Shown one piece after another: positions 53,886 through 64,000 of a DNA stretch of 64,000 nt (within the stretch, counting starts at the first letter, position 1; each line of letters opens with the position of its first letter). The notes beneath the pieces are model-generated. The model saw only the letters and a list, made by a program, of their open reading frames with translations, searched no databases and was not told the origin of the DNA. The translations under genes were made by a program, and so were the position numbers. This stretch comes from Aeromonas veronii (GTDB lineage Bacteria > Pseudomonadota > Gammaproteobacteria > Enterobacterales > Aeromonadaceae): assembly GCF_040215105.1 (NCBI RefSeq), contig NZ_CP157875.1, positions 86,001 through 150,000 of the forward strand. The letters are read 5' to 3'.

Positions 53886-55331
53886 CTACTGCCTTGGTAG
53901 GGAGAGAGTGGCCTGCAGGCCACCCTGGGGGCGATTTTCCAGCACCAGATCACCGCCATGGGCATGGGCGATGTTGCGGGCGATGCCAAGGCCAAGGCCG
54001 GTGCCCGAGGGGTCCGTGCTCAGCCGGTAATAGGGTTCGAAGATGCGTTCGAGTTGATCCTCCGGCAGGCCCTGACCCTCATCCATGATGAAGAGGATCA
54101 GCATCTCTTCGTCATCCATGATGATGATGCGCACCCAGTTGCCGTACTTGATGCCGTTGTCCACCAGGTTGCCGATGCAGCGTTTGAGCGCCAGCAGCTT
54201 GCCACGATAGGGCCACTTGCACTGCCCCTCGATGAAGAGCAGGTCCTCGTGCAGGTTCAAGGACTCCGCCATCTGCTCCAGCAGGGCGTTGACGTCGATC
54301 TGCTCGATGTTCTCGTGAATGTCGGTCTCTTTGACGGTCTGCAGCGCCCCCTTCACCATCAGTTCCAGTTCGTCCAGATCCTTGTTGAACTTGGCGATCT
54401 GCACCTCGTCGTCCAGCAGCTCGACCCGCAGCCGCAGCCGGGTGATGGGGGTCTTGAGATCGTGGGAGATGGAGCTGAACAGCCGCTCCCGATCGTCGAT
54501 GAAGCGGCGGATGCGCTGCTGCATGATGTTGAAGGCGCGGGTGGCGGCGACGATCTCCGAGGCTCCTTCCTCCTTGAGGGCGGGCTGGTCGATGTCCTTG
54601 CCGAGGTTGGCCGCCGCCTTGGCGAGCCGGCGCAGGGGCCGGGTCTGCCAACGTACCAGCATGAAGGTGAAGAAGCAGAGGAAGACCGTCATCAGGGCGA
54701 TGAAGCGCACCTGGTTGCTCGGCATCACGGTGTCGTCGAGGGTCATGTAGGGGGCGGGCAGCAAGGCCGCCAGATAGAGCCACTCCCCCGGTTCTATCTC
54801 GATCTGGGTCACCAGCACCGGCGGGTTGATGGGTTCCAGCGACAGGGTGTAGCGGGCCCAGGAGGAGGGCAAGTCCGCCAGCAGGGTGTCGTTGTTGAAG
54901 ACATGCAGCTCCTCGGGGCGGGAGAAGTCCACCTTGATGGCCATGGCATCGGAGAGCTTGCGGCCCAGCACATCCTGCACCTCTTTCAGGACTAGCGTCT
55001 TGCGTTCGCTGTCCGGAATGGCGCTGATGTGGATCTCTTCTTCATTGAGGGAGACGAAGAAGCGGCTGCCCCCCATGTTGCGCAGCTGATCCAGTGCGAT
55101 GTGGCGGTATTGCAGGGGCAGGGACTTGAAGAAGTTGACGGTGGAGGCCGCCGACAGTGCCAGGTTGCGGGTGGTGCTGAGCATGCCCTCCAGCTCCCGC
55201 TTCTGGATCTGCTGCATCCAGATGCCGGTGAGTATGGTCTGGGAGAGCAGGATGGCGAGCAGCAACAGCAGCAACATCCGCGACAGCAGGGAGCGGGGCA
55301 CCAGGGCTTGCCAGAATCGCCGACCTCTCAT
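53886..55331 (-). CDS. Sensor histidine kinase of the sugar-type two-component trio
   Basis: The 481-residue kinase has a first membrane segment (residues about 14-36), a periplasmic domain of about 170 residues, a second segment (about 208-227), a HAMP linker, the phospho-acceptor His290 in FSSISHDLKTPITRLRLRVELL and ATP-binding N, G1 and G2 boxes (NLVDNGIKYG, MDEGQGLP, GTGLGLGIARNIA). It belongs to the EnvZ/AmgS-like group. The periplasmic domain could receive the adjacent family-1 binding protein. It lies between the response regulator and the binding protein; a short junction frame precedes it. Confidence 0.9.
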   Translation of the reverse strand: MRGRRFWQALVPRSLLSRMLLLLLLAILLSQTILTGIWMQQIQKRELEGMLSTTRNLALSAASTVNFFKSLPLQYRHIALDQLRNMGGSRFFVSLNEEEIHISAIPDSERKTLVLKEVQDVLGRKLSDAMAIKVDFSRPEELHVFNNDTLLADLPSSWARYTLSLEPINPPVLVTQIEIEPGEWLYLAALLPAPYMTLDDTVMPSNQVRFIALMTVFLCFFTFMLVRWQTRPLRRLAKAAANLGKDIDQPALKEEGASEIVAATRAFNIMQQRIRRFIDDRERLFSSISHDLKTPITRLRLRVELLDDEVQIAKFNKDLDELELMVKGALQTVKETDIHENIEQIDVNALLEQMAESLNLHEDLLFIEGQCKWPYRGKLLALKRCIGNLVDNGIKYGNWVRIIIMDDEEMLILFIMDEGQGLPEDQLERIFEPYYRLSTDPSGTGLGLGIARNIAHAHGGDLVLENRPQGGLQATLSLPRQ

Positions 55332-55390
55332 GGGGTTTCGTACCTCTTGTCTGCCTGCATCGGGTCGCTACCGCGGAGTCTGCCTGTCAT
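55328..55390 (-). other. Possible junction mini-ORF before the kinase gene
   Basis: A 20-codon frame (MTGRLRGSDPMQADKRYETP) ends in TGA overlapping the kinase ATG. Its start (ATGACAGG after ACCCC) resembles the kinase start (ATGAGAGG after ACCCC), and its end (ACGAAACCCCATGA) resembles the response regulator end (ACGAGATCCCCTGA). It may be another, more decayed junction duplication of about 60 bases. This is tentative. Confidence 0.4.
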
Positions 55391-55435
55391 GGGGTCTGGT
55401 GCACCTGTTGTGGATCCCGCCGCGTCAGCGTGCGC

Positions 55436-56158
55436 TCAGGGGATCTCGTGGACTTCGGCGATCAGCATGTAGCCGCTGCCGCGAATGGTCTTGATGATGC
55501 GCGGGCTCTTGCCGTTGTCACCCAGCTTCTGGCGCAGACGGCTGATCTGCACGTCGATGCCCCGTTCCATGGGCAGGCTCTCGCGGCCACGGGTGGCGTC
55601 CGAGATGGTGTCCCTGTCAAGCACCACGCCGGGTTGCTGCAAAAACATGCCGAGCAGCAGGGCGTCGCTGCCGGAGAGATCCAGCAGGCTGCCATCGTCG
55701 TGGGTCAGCTGATGGCTCAGGGTGTCCAGGGTCCAGTCGGCGAAGCGCAGGCGGCGGCTCGGCTCCTTCTCTTTCTCCGGCTGGCGAAATTCGGCGCGGC
55801 GCAGCAGCGCCTTGATGCGGGCCTGCAACTCGCGGGGGCTGAACGGCTTGGCGATGTAGTCATCTGCCCCGAGCTCGAGGCCGATCACCCGATCCGCCTC
55901 GTCGGAGGCCGCGGTCAGCATGATGATGGGCACCTGGGAATCGCGGCGGATCTGCTGGCAGAGGGTAAAACCGTCGTCGCCGGGCATCATGATGTCCAGA
56001 ATGATCAGATCCGGGCTGTGCTGGGCGAGTTGCTTGCGCATCTCGTTGCCTTCGGCCGCGGTCAATACCTCGAAGCCCGCCCGGGTCAGGTATTCGTTGA
56101 GCAGCTCGCGGATCTCTTGGTCGTCGTCGACGATCAGCAGTTGTTTGCTCGTTGACAT
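55436..56158 (-). CDS. OmpR-family response regulator of the sugar-type trio
   Basis: The 240-residue regulator has a receiver domain with acidic pocket DDD (residues 11-13), phospho-acceptor Asp55 in LIILDIMMPG, T83-type switch and K105-type lysine in IAKPFSPREL, and a winged-helix OmpR domain (LDLSGSDALLLGMFLQQPGVVLDRDTIS ... VDVQISRLRQKLGDN...IIKTIRGSGYML). It is first of a three-gene unit with the kinase and the binding protein. The ATG at 56158 gives MSTSKQLLIVDDD; an ATG four codons upstream is equally possible. Neither has a strong ribosome site. Confidence 0.9.
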   Translation of the reverse strand: MSTSKQLLIVDDDQEIRELLNEYLTRAGFEVLTAAEGNEMRKQLAQHSPDLIILDIMMPGDDGFTLCQQIRRDSQVPIIMLTAASDEADRVIGLELGADDYIAKPFSPRELQARIKALLRRAEFRQPEKEKEPSRRLRFADWTLDTLSHQLTHDDGSLLDLSGSDALLLGMFLQQPGVVLDRDTISDATRGRESLPMERGIDVQISRLRQKLGDNGKSPRIIKTIRGSGYMLIAEVHEIP

Positions 56159-56477
56159 ATGTATGTGCATCCACCCATTTTTTTGTGCAGATTGAACCTG
56201 TCGGGGGAGTAAAAAGCAAGCAAGGCCCCCTTCGAATGTGAAGTTATGGGCAATATAACCCCGGAATCGCGGATCTTCAGTGGTGGCAAGGAAAAAAGGC
56301 CGACCCAAACGGGACGGCCATGCGCAGATGCCGACGGCAGGAGCCACCCCGTGTGGTGGGCTCCACAGACTCGACAAAGGGCCGCAAGAGCGGCCCGAAA
56401 ATTGACAAGACTAGCGTCCCTCGCAGGGGGACTGACGATGCCCGGCGTGACCGATCCGGTCGACGCCGGGCCTCTCG
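56159..56477. other. Intergenic region between the response regulator and fadA
   Basis: About 320 bases without a gene. The left part holds the response-regulator promoter (AT-rich near 56180-56260). The right part is GC-rich with several hairpins, including the fadA terminator candidate listed separately and another inverted repeat at 56440-56471. Confidence 0.55.
56376..56397 (-). terminator. Terminator candidate downstream of fadA
   Basis: On the minus strand GGGCCGC and GCGGCCC pair around TCTT and run into TTTG. It is about 80 bases past the fadA stop. Confidence 0.55.
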
Positions 56478-57662
<1,185 letters not shown>

Positions 57663-59810
57663 TCAGTAGAAGGTTTTGCCCTGGACGGCCATCTCGCGCA
57701 ACTTGTCGCTGACGCGGTAGAGCGGGCCCAGGTCGGCATACTGGTCGGCCATGGCCACGTAGGCATCCAGACCAATGGTGTCCAGATAGCGGAACACGCC
57801 GCCGCGGAAGGGAGGGAAGCCCAGACCGTAGACCAGGGCGATGTCTGCCTCGGCCGGGGTCGCGATGATGCCCTCTTCCAGGCAGAGCACCACTTCGTTG
57901 ATCATGGGGATCATCATGCGGGCGATGATGGCGTCCTTGTCGAAGGCTTGCTGCGTCTTGGCGATGGGAGCCAGCAGCTCGTAAGCGGCGGCGTCCGCCA
58001 CCTTCTTCGGCTTGCCCTTCTTGTCCTGCTCGTAGGCGTAGAAACCCTTGCCATTCTTCTGACCGAAGCGGCTCGCCTCGTACATCACGTCGATGGCGGT
58101 GCGACCGTCCTTGCTCATGCGCGCCGGGAAGCCCTGCGCCATGACGTCACCGGCGTGGTGGCCGGTGTCGATGCCGACCACGTCCAGCAGGTAGGCGGGG
58201 CCCATGGGCCAGCCGAACTCTTTCTCCATCACCTTGTCGACGGCCACGAAATCGGCGCCATCGGCGACCAGCTTGGTGAAGCCGAAGAAGTAGGGGAACA
58301 GCACCCGGTTGACGAAGAAGCCCGGGCAGTCGTTGACCACGACCGGAGACTTGCCCATGGCGGCGGCGTAGGCCACCACGCGGTTGATGGTTTCATCCGA
58401 GGTCTGCTCGCCGCGGATGATCTCCACCAGTGGCATGCGGTGCACCGGGTTGAAGAAGTGCATGCCGCAAAAATTCTCGGGGCGCTTCAGGCCCTTGGCC
58501 AGCAGGGAGATGGGAATGGTGGAGGTGTTGCTGGCGAGCACGGCGTCATCGCCGATGATGCCTTCCACTTCGCCGAGCACGGCGGCCTTCACCTTGGGAT
58601 TCTCCACCACGGCTTCGACTACCACATCCACGTGCTTGACGTTGTCGTAGCTCAGGGTCGGGGTGATGGCACTGAGCACCTGGCCCATCTTGATGCCGTC
58701 GATGCGGCCCTTCTCGAGTTGGCCGTTGAGCAGCTTGGTGGCTTCACCCATGCCGAGCGCCAATGCTTTCTCGTTGATGTCCTTCATCACCGCGGGAATG
58801 CCCTTGCTGGCGGACTGGTAGGCGATACCGCCCCCCATGATGCCGGCACCCAGCACGGCGGCGTGGCCGGTGGCCTTGCTCGCCTGCTTGGCGGCCTTCT
58901 TGGCCAGGGCCTTGATGTGCTGATCGTTGAGGAAGATGCCGACCAGGGCCCTGGCCACGTCGGTCTTGGCCAGCTTGATGAAGCCCTGTGCCTCGACCAC
59001 CAACGCCTCGTCACGGCTCATGCCGGCGGCGGCCTCGACGGTTTTGACCGCCGTCATGGGGGCCGGGTAGTGCTTGCCCGCCACGGCGGCAACCATGCCG
59101 GCGGCGGTACTGAAGCTCATCATGGCTTCCAGCTTGGACAGGCGCAGCGGGGCCTTCTTGGCGGCACGGCGTTTTTGCCAGTCCAGCTTGCCCGCGATGG
59201 CGTCCTTGATCATTTGCAGGGCGGCGCTCTGCAGGGCGGCGGGGGCGACCACGGCATCGACGGCACCAACCTTGAGGGCGTCATCGGCACGGTAATCCTT
59301 GCCGGTGGTGATCCATTCCAGCGCATTGTCGGCGCCGATCACCCGCGGCAGGCGGACGGTGCCGCCAAAGCCCGGCATGATGCCGAGTTTGGTCTCGGGC
59401 AGGCCAATCTTGGCGCTGGTGTCGGCCAGACGGAAGTCGGTGGAGAGGATGGTCTCGCAGCCGCCGCCCAGGGCGTGGCCCTTGATGGCGGACAGGGTCG
59501 GTACCGGCAGATCTTCGATGGCGCTGAAGATGTCGTTGGCCTTTTTCAGCCAGCCGAGCAGATCTTCTTGCGGCAGATCGAAGAGCTCCAGGAATTCGGT
59601 GATGTCGGCGCCGACGATGAAGGCGTCTTTGCCGGAGGTGAGGATCAGACCTTTTAGTTCACGTTCTTGTTGTAATGTGGCGATCGCTTCGCTCAGCGAG
59701 AGCAGGGTAGCGCGATCCAGCTTGTTGACTGAACCCGGGGCATCAAACCTCAGTTCGGCAATGCCGTGTTCGAGGTAGCTGACCGACAGGGTTTCGCCTT
59801 GGTAGATCAT
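57663..59810 (-). CDS. fadB: Fatty-acid oxidation complex alpha subunit FadB
   Basis: FadB carries enoyl-CoA hydratase, 3-hydroxyacyl-CoA dehydrogenase and isomerase activities. The 715-residue product has the hydratase glutamates E119 (ALGGGCE) and E139 (GLPETKLG), the NAD motif [16 protein letters not shown] in the middle and the dehydrogenase motif [18 protein letters not shown]. The order fadB-fadA and the divergent pepQ beyond aacS match the E. coli region, except that acetoacetyl-CoA synthetase lies in between. A possible PsrA-like palindrome lies upstream. Confidence 0.97.
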   Translation of the reverse strand: MIYQGETLSVSYLEHGIAELRFDAPGSVNKLDRATLLSLSEAIATLQQERELKGLILTSGKDAFIVGADITEFLELFDLPQEDLLGWLKKANDIFSAIEDLPVPTLSAIKGHALGGGCETILSTDFRLADTSAKIGLPETKLGIMPGFGGTVRLPRVIGADNALEWITTGKDYRADDALKVGAVDAVVAPAALQSAALQMIKDAIAGKLDWQKRRAAKKAPLRLSKLEAMMSFSTAAGMVAAVAGKHYPAPMTAVKTVEAAAGMSRDEALVVEAQGFIKLAKTDVARALVGIFLNDQHIKALAKKAAKQASKATGHAAVLGAGIMGGGIAYQSASKGIPAVMKDINEKALALGMGEATKLLNGQLEKGRIDGIKMGQVLSAITPTLSYDNVKHVDVVVEAVVENPKVKAAVLGEVEGIIGDDAVLASNTSTIPISLLAKGLKRPENFCGMHFFNPVHRMPLVEIIRGEQTSDETINRVVAYAAAMGKSPVVVNDCPGFFVNRVLFPYFFGFTKLVADGADFVAVDKVMEKEFGWPMGPAYLLDVVGIDTGHHAGDVMAQGFPARMSKDGRTAIDVMYEASRFGQKNGKGFYAYEQDKKGKPKKVADAAAYELLAPIAKTQQAFDKDAIIARMMIPMINEVVLCLEEGIIATPAEADIALVYGLGFPPFRGGVFRYLDTIGLDAYVAMADQYADLGPLYRVSDKLREMAVQGKTFY

Positions 59811-59917
59811 GAGAGTGTCTCCTTGTTCCCACGTGGTGGGGGGCTTTGCTCCTTTCTCCCCAGCAGGGGGCGAGGCTCAATATTGATCCAAAGCGAGACA
59901 ATTACAACACCTATTTA

Positions 59918-59929
59918 AAACATTCGTTT
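59918..59929. promoter_or_regulatory. PsrA-like palindrome upstream of fadBA
   Basis: AAACATTCGTTT is an AAAC-N4-GTTT palindrome in an AT-rich tract 108 bases before the fadB start. PsrA/FadR-type fatty-acid regulators use such motifs in some gammaproteobacteria; assignment is tentative. Confidence 0.35.
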
Positions 59930-59971
59930 AACACTTTTGGTGTAAAAGCTCTTGTCCGGGGAGGAGGCAGA

Positions 59972-59996
59972 ATAAAGGCGCCTCTGGGCGCCTTTC
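59972..59996 (-). terminator. Intrinsic terminator of the acetoacetyl-CoA synthetase gene
   Basis: AAAGGCGCC pairs with GGCGCCTTT around TCTG, with TTTATTC on the minus strand, just after the gene. Confidence 0.85.
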
Positions 59997-60012
59997 ACGT
60001 GGGGTATCCGGG

Positions 60013-61950
<1,938 letters not shown>

Positions 61951-62145
61951 GAGTCGTTCCTGACGGCTGATTTCTACTGTCTGGAGGCAGTGTATTGAAT
62001 TGTTCTCAATTTGTTAATGCCTGGTTTTTGCTTCATAACAAAACCCTGTAACCTATGCGTTACCTCACGAAGGGAAAGCTTGACGGCTCGAGCCTTGATC
62101 CGCTTGATGTTATGCTGATCCCACATTTGCCCGGAGCAGGACGCC
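61951..62145. other. Divergent promoter region between aacS and pepQ
   Basis: About 195 bases hold no gene. An AT-rich stretch (61985-62060) should contain promoters for both genes; no clear operator was seen. Confidence 0.5.
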
Positions 62146-63468
62146 ATGAGCAGTTACAGCCAACTTTTTGCCCAGCATCTCGATACCCTGCAGCAGCGCA
62201 CCCGCGACATCTTTCAACAGCAGGGACTGGGTGGCCTGGCCATTCACTCGGGCCAGACCCATCGCATCTTCCTCGACGATCAGGACTATCCCTTCAAGGT
62301 CAATCCGCAGTTCAAGGCCTGGCTGCCCGTGCTGGACAACCCCCATTGCTGGTTGCTGGTGGATGGGGTGAACAAGCCGGTGTTGCTGTTCTACCGGCCG
62401 GTGGACTTCTGGCACAAGGTGGCGGACTTGCCCACTGCGTTCTGGGTCGACTTCTTTGACATCCGCTTCCTGACCAGGCCGGAGCAGGTCGCCGATCACC
62501 TGCCTGCCAACAAACAGGAGTGGGCCTATCTGGGGGGACACCTCGAGGTGGCCGAACTGCTGGGGCTGGGTCATCCCAATCCCGAAGCCGTACTCAACTA
62601 CCTGCACTATCACCGTGCCTACAAGACAGCCTATGAACTCGAATGCCTGCGCGATGCGAACCGCATCGGCGTGCGCGGACACATCGCCGCCAAGGAGTCC
62701 TTCATGGCGGGGGCGAGCGAGTTCGAGATCAACCTGGCTTACATGAAGGCGGTGGGGCAGGGGGCCAACGAGGCACCCTATGGCAACATCATCGCCATCA
62801 ACCGCAATGCTGCCATCCTGCACTACACCCACCTCTCCACCCAGCGGATCCCGGATGCGGAGCGTTACTCCTTCCTGATCGACGCCGGGGTGGACTACCA
62901 AGGCTACGCCTCCGACATCACCCGCACCTGGGCCTGGCGCCGTGGCGAGTTTGCCGACCTCATCGCCGCGCTGGATGCCCAGCAGCAGGAGATCATCGGC
63001 GAAATAAAGCCGGGTCGTCGCTACAGCGAGTTGCATCTGCAGATGCACCACCGACTGGCGCGCCTGCTGCAATCGGTCGAACTGGTAGACATGTCGGTGG
63101 ACGAGATGATCCATACCGGCGTCACCAATGTCTTCTTCCCTCACGGGCTGGGTCACTTCCTCGGCCTGCAGGTGCACGATGCCGGGGGCTTCATGCAGGA
63201 TGAGCGCGGCACTCACCTGTCCGCTCCCGAGCAGTTCCCCTATCTGCGTTGCACCCGGGTGATGGAGGTGGGCCAGGTGTTCACCATCGAGCCCGGTCTC
63301 TACTTCATCGACAGTCTGCTGGAGCCGCTGCGCCAGGGTGAGCAGGGCAAGCGCATCAACTGGAACAAGGTGGAGGCACTGCGCCCCTACGGCGGTATCC
63401 GCATCGAGGACAACGTGGTGCTGCACGGGGACGGGGTGGAGAACCTCACCCGGCAAGCGGGGCTCTGA
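62146..63468 (+). CDS. pepQ: Xaa-Pro dipeptidase PepQ
   Basis: PepQ is a manganese-dependent metallopeptidase that hydrolyses dipeptides with C-terminal proline. The 440-residue product is close to the 443 of E. coli. The five metal ligands fall in [17 protein letters not shown] (two Asp), [13 protein letters not shown] (His), TIEPGLYFI (Glu) and [10 protein letters not shown] (Glu). The ATG at 62146 with GGAG upstream gives the standard start. Its stop overlaps the start of yigZ by one base. Confidence 0.96.
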   Translation: MSSYSQLFAQHLDTLQQRTRDIFQQQGLGGLAIHSGQTHRIFLDDQDYPFKVNPQFKAWLPVLDNPHCWLLVDGVNKPVLLFYRPVDFWHKVADLPTAFWVDFFDIRFLTRPEQVADHLPANKQEWAYLGGHLEVAELLGLGHPNPEAVLNYLHYHRAYKTAYELECLRDANRIGVRGHIAAKESFMAGASEFEINLAYMKAVGQGANEAPYGNIIAINRNAAILHYTHLSTQRIPDAERYSFLIDAGVDYQGYASDITRTWAWRRGEFADLIAALDAQQQEIIGEIKPGRRYSELHLQMHHRLARLLQSVELVDMSVDEMIHTGVTNVFFPHGLGHFLGLQVHDAGGFMQDERGTHLSAPEQFPYLRCTRVMEVGQVFTIEPGLYFIDSLLEPLRQGEQGKRINWNKVEALRPYGGIRIEDNVVLHGDGVENLTRQAGL

Positions 63469-64000
63469 TGGCGGCAGCCTATGCCATTCCGGCGGCGCCA
63501 CTGGAGTTGAGCGAGGAGATCAAGAAGAGCCGCTTCATCACCTTGATCGCACACAAGGCGACGGTGGACGAGGCCAAAGCCTGGGTAGGAGAGATCAAGC
63601 GGCAACATCCGACGGCCCGGCATCACTGCTGGGCCTTTGTCGCAGGGGCGCCGTACGATAGCCAGGTCTACGGCTTCAGCGATGACGGCGAACCTTCGGG
63701 CACGGCGGGCAAACCCATGCTGGCCCAGCTGATGGGTTCCGGCATCGGCGAGATCGCGGCCGTGGTAGTGCGTTACTACGGTGGCGTGCTGCTCGGTACC
63801 GGCGGCCTGGTCAAAGCCTATGGGGGCGGCGTCGGCGCCGCCTTGAAAGTGCTGGTGACCGAGCAAAAGCGGCTGCAACGCCCTTCCCTCATCCAGTGTG
63901 ACTACGGCGACATGGGCACGGTGGAAGCGCTGATCAGCGTCCGTCAGGGGCAACTGCTGACGGCGGATTATGGCCAGCGGGTCAGTCTCCAGGTGGCCTG
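63468..64000 (+). CDS. yigZ: YigZ/IMPACT-family protein, start only
   Basis: The frame opens with ATG at 63468 inside TGATG at the pepQ stop and runs off the window, about 177 residues visible. The IMPACT/YigZ signature is clear: EIKKSRFITLIAHKA, HHCWAFVAGAPYDSQVYGFSDDGEPSGTAGKPMLAQLMGSG and VVVRYYGGVLLGTGGLVKAYGGGV. In E. coli pepQ-yigZ-trkH-hemG are adjacent, so this supports a core location. Precise function is unknown; the family binds RNA or ribosome-linked factors in eukaryotes. Confidence 0.95.
   Translation, partial: MAAAYAIPAAPLELSEEIKKSRFITLIAHKATVDEAKAWVGEIKRQHPTARHHCWAFVAGAPYDSQVYGFSDDGEPSGTAGKPMLAQLMGSGIGEIAAVVVRYYGGVLLGTGGLVKAYGGGVGAALKVLVTEQKRLQRPSLIQCDYGDMGTVEALISVRQGQLLTADYGQRVSLQVA

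Overview
The window is a high-GC gammaproteobacterial chromosome segment that fits Aeromonas best. The tnaC-tnaA-tnaB locus, the trxA-rho, ubiD-fre, glyQ-glyS and fadB-fadA / pepQ-yigZ blocks, a Pla-1/VolA-type lipase lipoprotein and a NorR-NorVW system are all gammaproteobacterial, and the lipase family and a PliI/PliG-like lysozyme inhibitor point to Aeromonas. No tRNA, rRNA, CRISPR array, prophage or intact insertion sequence was seen. The species assignment is inference from gene content; no database was searched.

Layout. 1-10.7 kb is core: the end of an EAL phosphodiesterase, rsmJ, the leftward rhlB-gppA-rof unit, then trxA, rho, a periplasmic unknown, ubiD and fre, with ubiK facing them. 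11-13.4 kb is a large lipase lipoprotein. 13.5-14.7 kb is glpEG. 14.9-19.8 kb is a probable iron-regulated unit: Fur-like box, unknown 129-residue protein, AraC regulator and two half-size ABC transporters. 19.9-21.3 kb is a LysE exporter facing an AraC regulator. 21.3-26.4 kb is the branched-chain amino acid transporter livKHMGF. Two of its gene junctions carry tandem duplications that create chimeric mini-ORFs. A LacI-family gene is divergent from it. 27.9-32.7 kb is nitric-oxide defence: norR, three NorR sites, a sigma54 promoter, norV, norW and a YeaR-like gene, followed by a membrane polyferredoxin. 34-39 kb is the indole/tryptophan locus: a tnaC leader peptide, tnaA and two paralogous aromatic amino acid permeases separated by five 47-bp tandem repeats.

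39-45 kb carries small accessory genes (an orphan RelE/ParE-like protein, solute-binding proteins, a DM13 protein, a lysozyme-inhibitor-like protein) and a putative acetylpolyamine module: binding protein, deacetylase-fold hydrolase and AraC regulator. 45.1-46.3 kb is a small foreign island: a 168-bp inverted-repeat element overlapping the 3' end of an AT-rich gene that encodes an Apea-like HEPN protein, wedged behind the glyS terminator. 46.4-52.6 kb is glyQS, tag, small envelope proteins, a YoaB-type RidA with a duplicated 3' fragment, and tusA. 52.6-56.2 kb encodes a response regulator, a sensor kinase and a sugar-type binding protein with no permease. 56.5-64 kb is fadBA, acetoacetyl-CoA synthetase, pepQ and the start of yigZ.

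The least ordinary items are the junction-duplication mini-ORFs in the liv operon (with a parallel RidA 3' duplication and a weaker kinase-operon case), the AT-rich HEPN gene and its flanking element, the tna regulatory region (leader peptide, 12-bp perfect inverted repeat over the -10, 47-bp repeat array), and the binding-protein/two-component trio.
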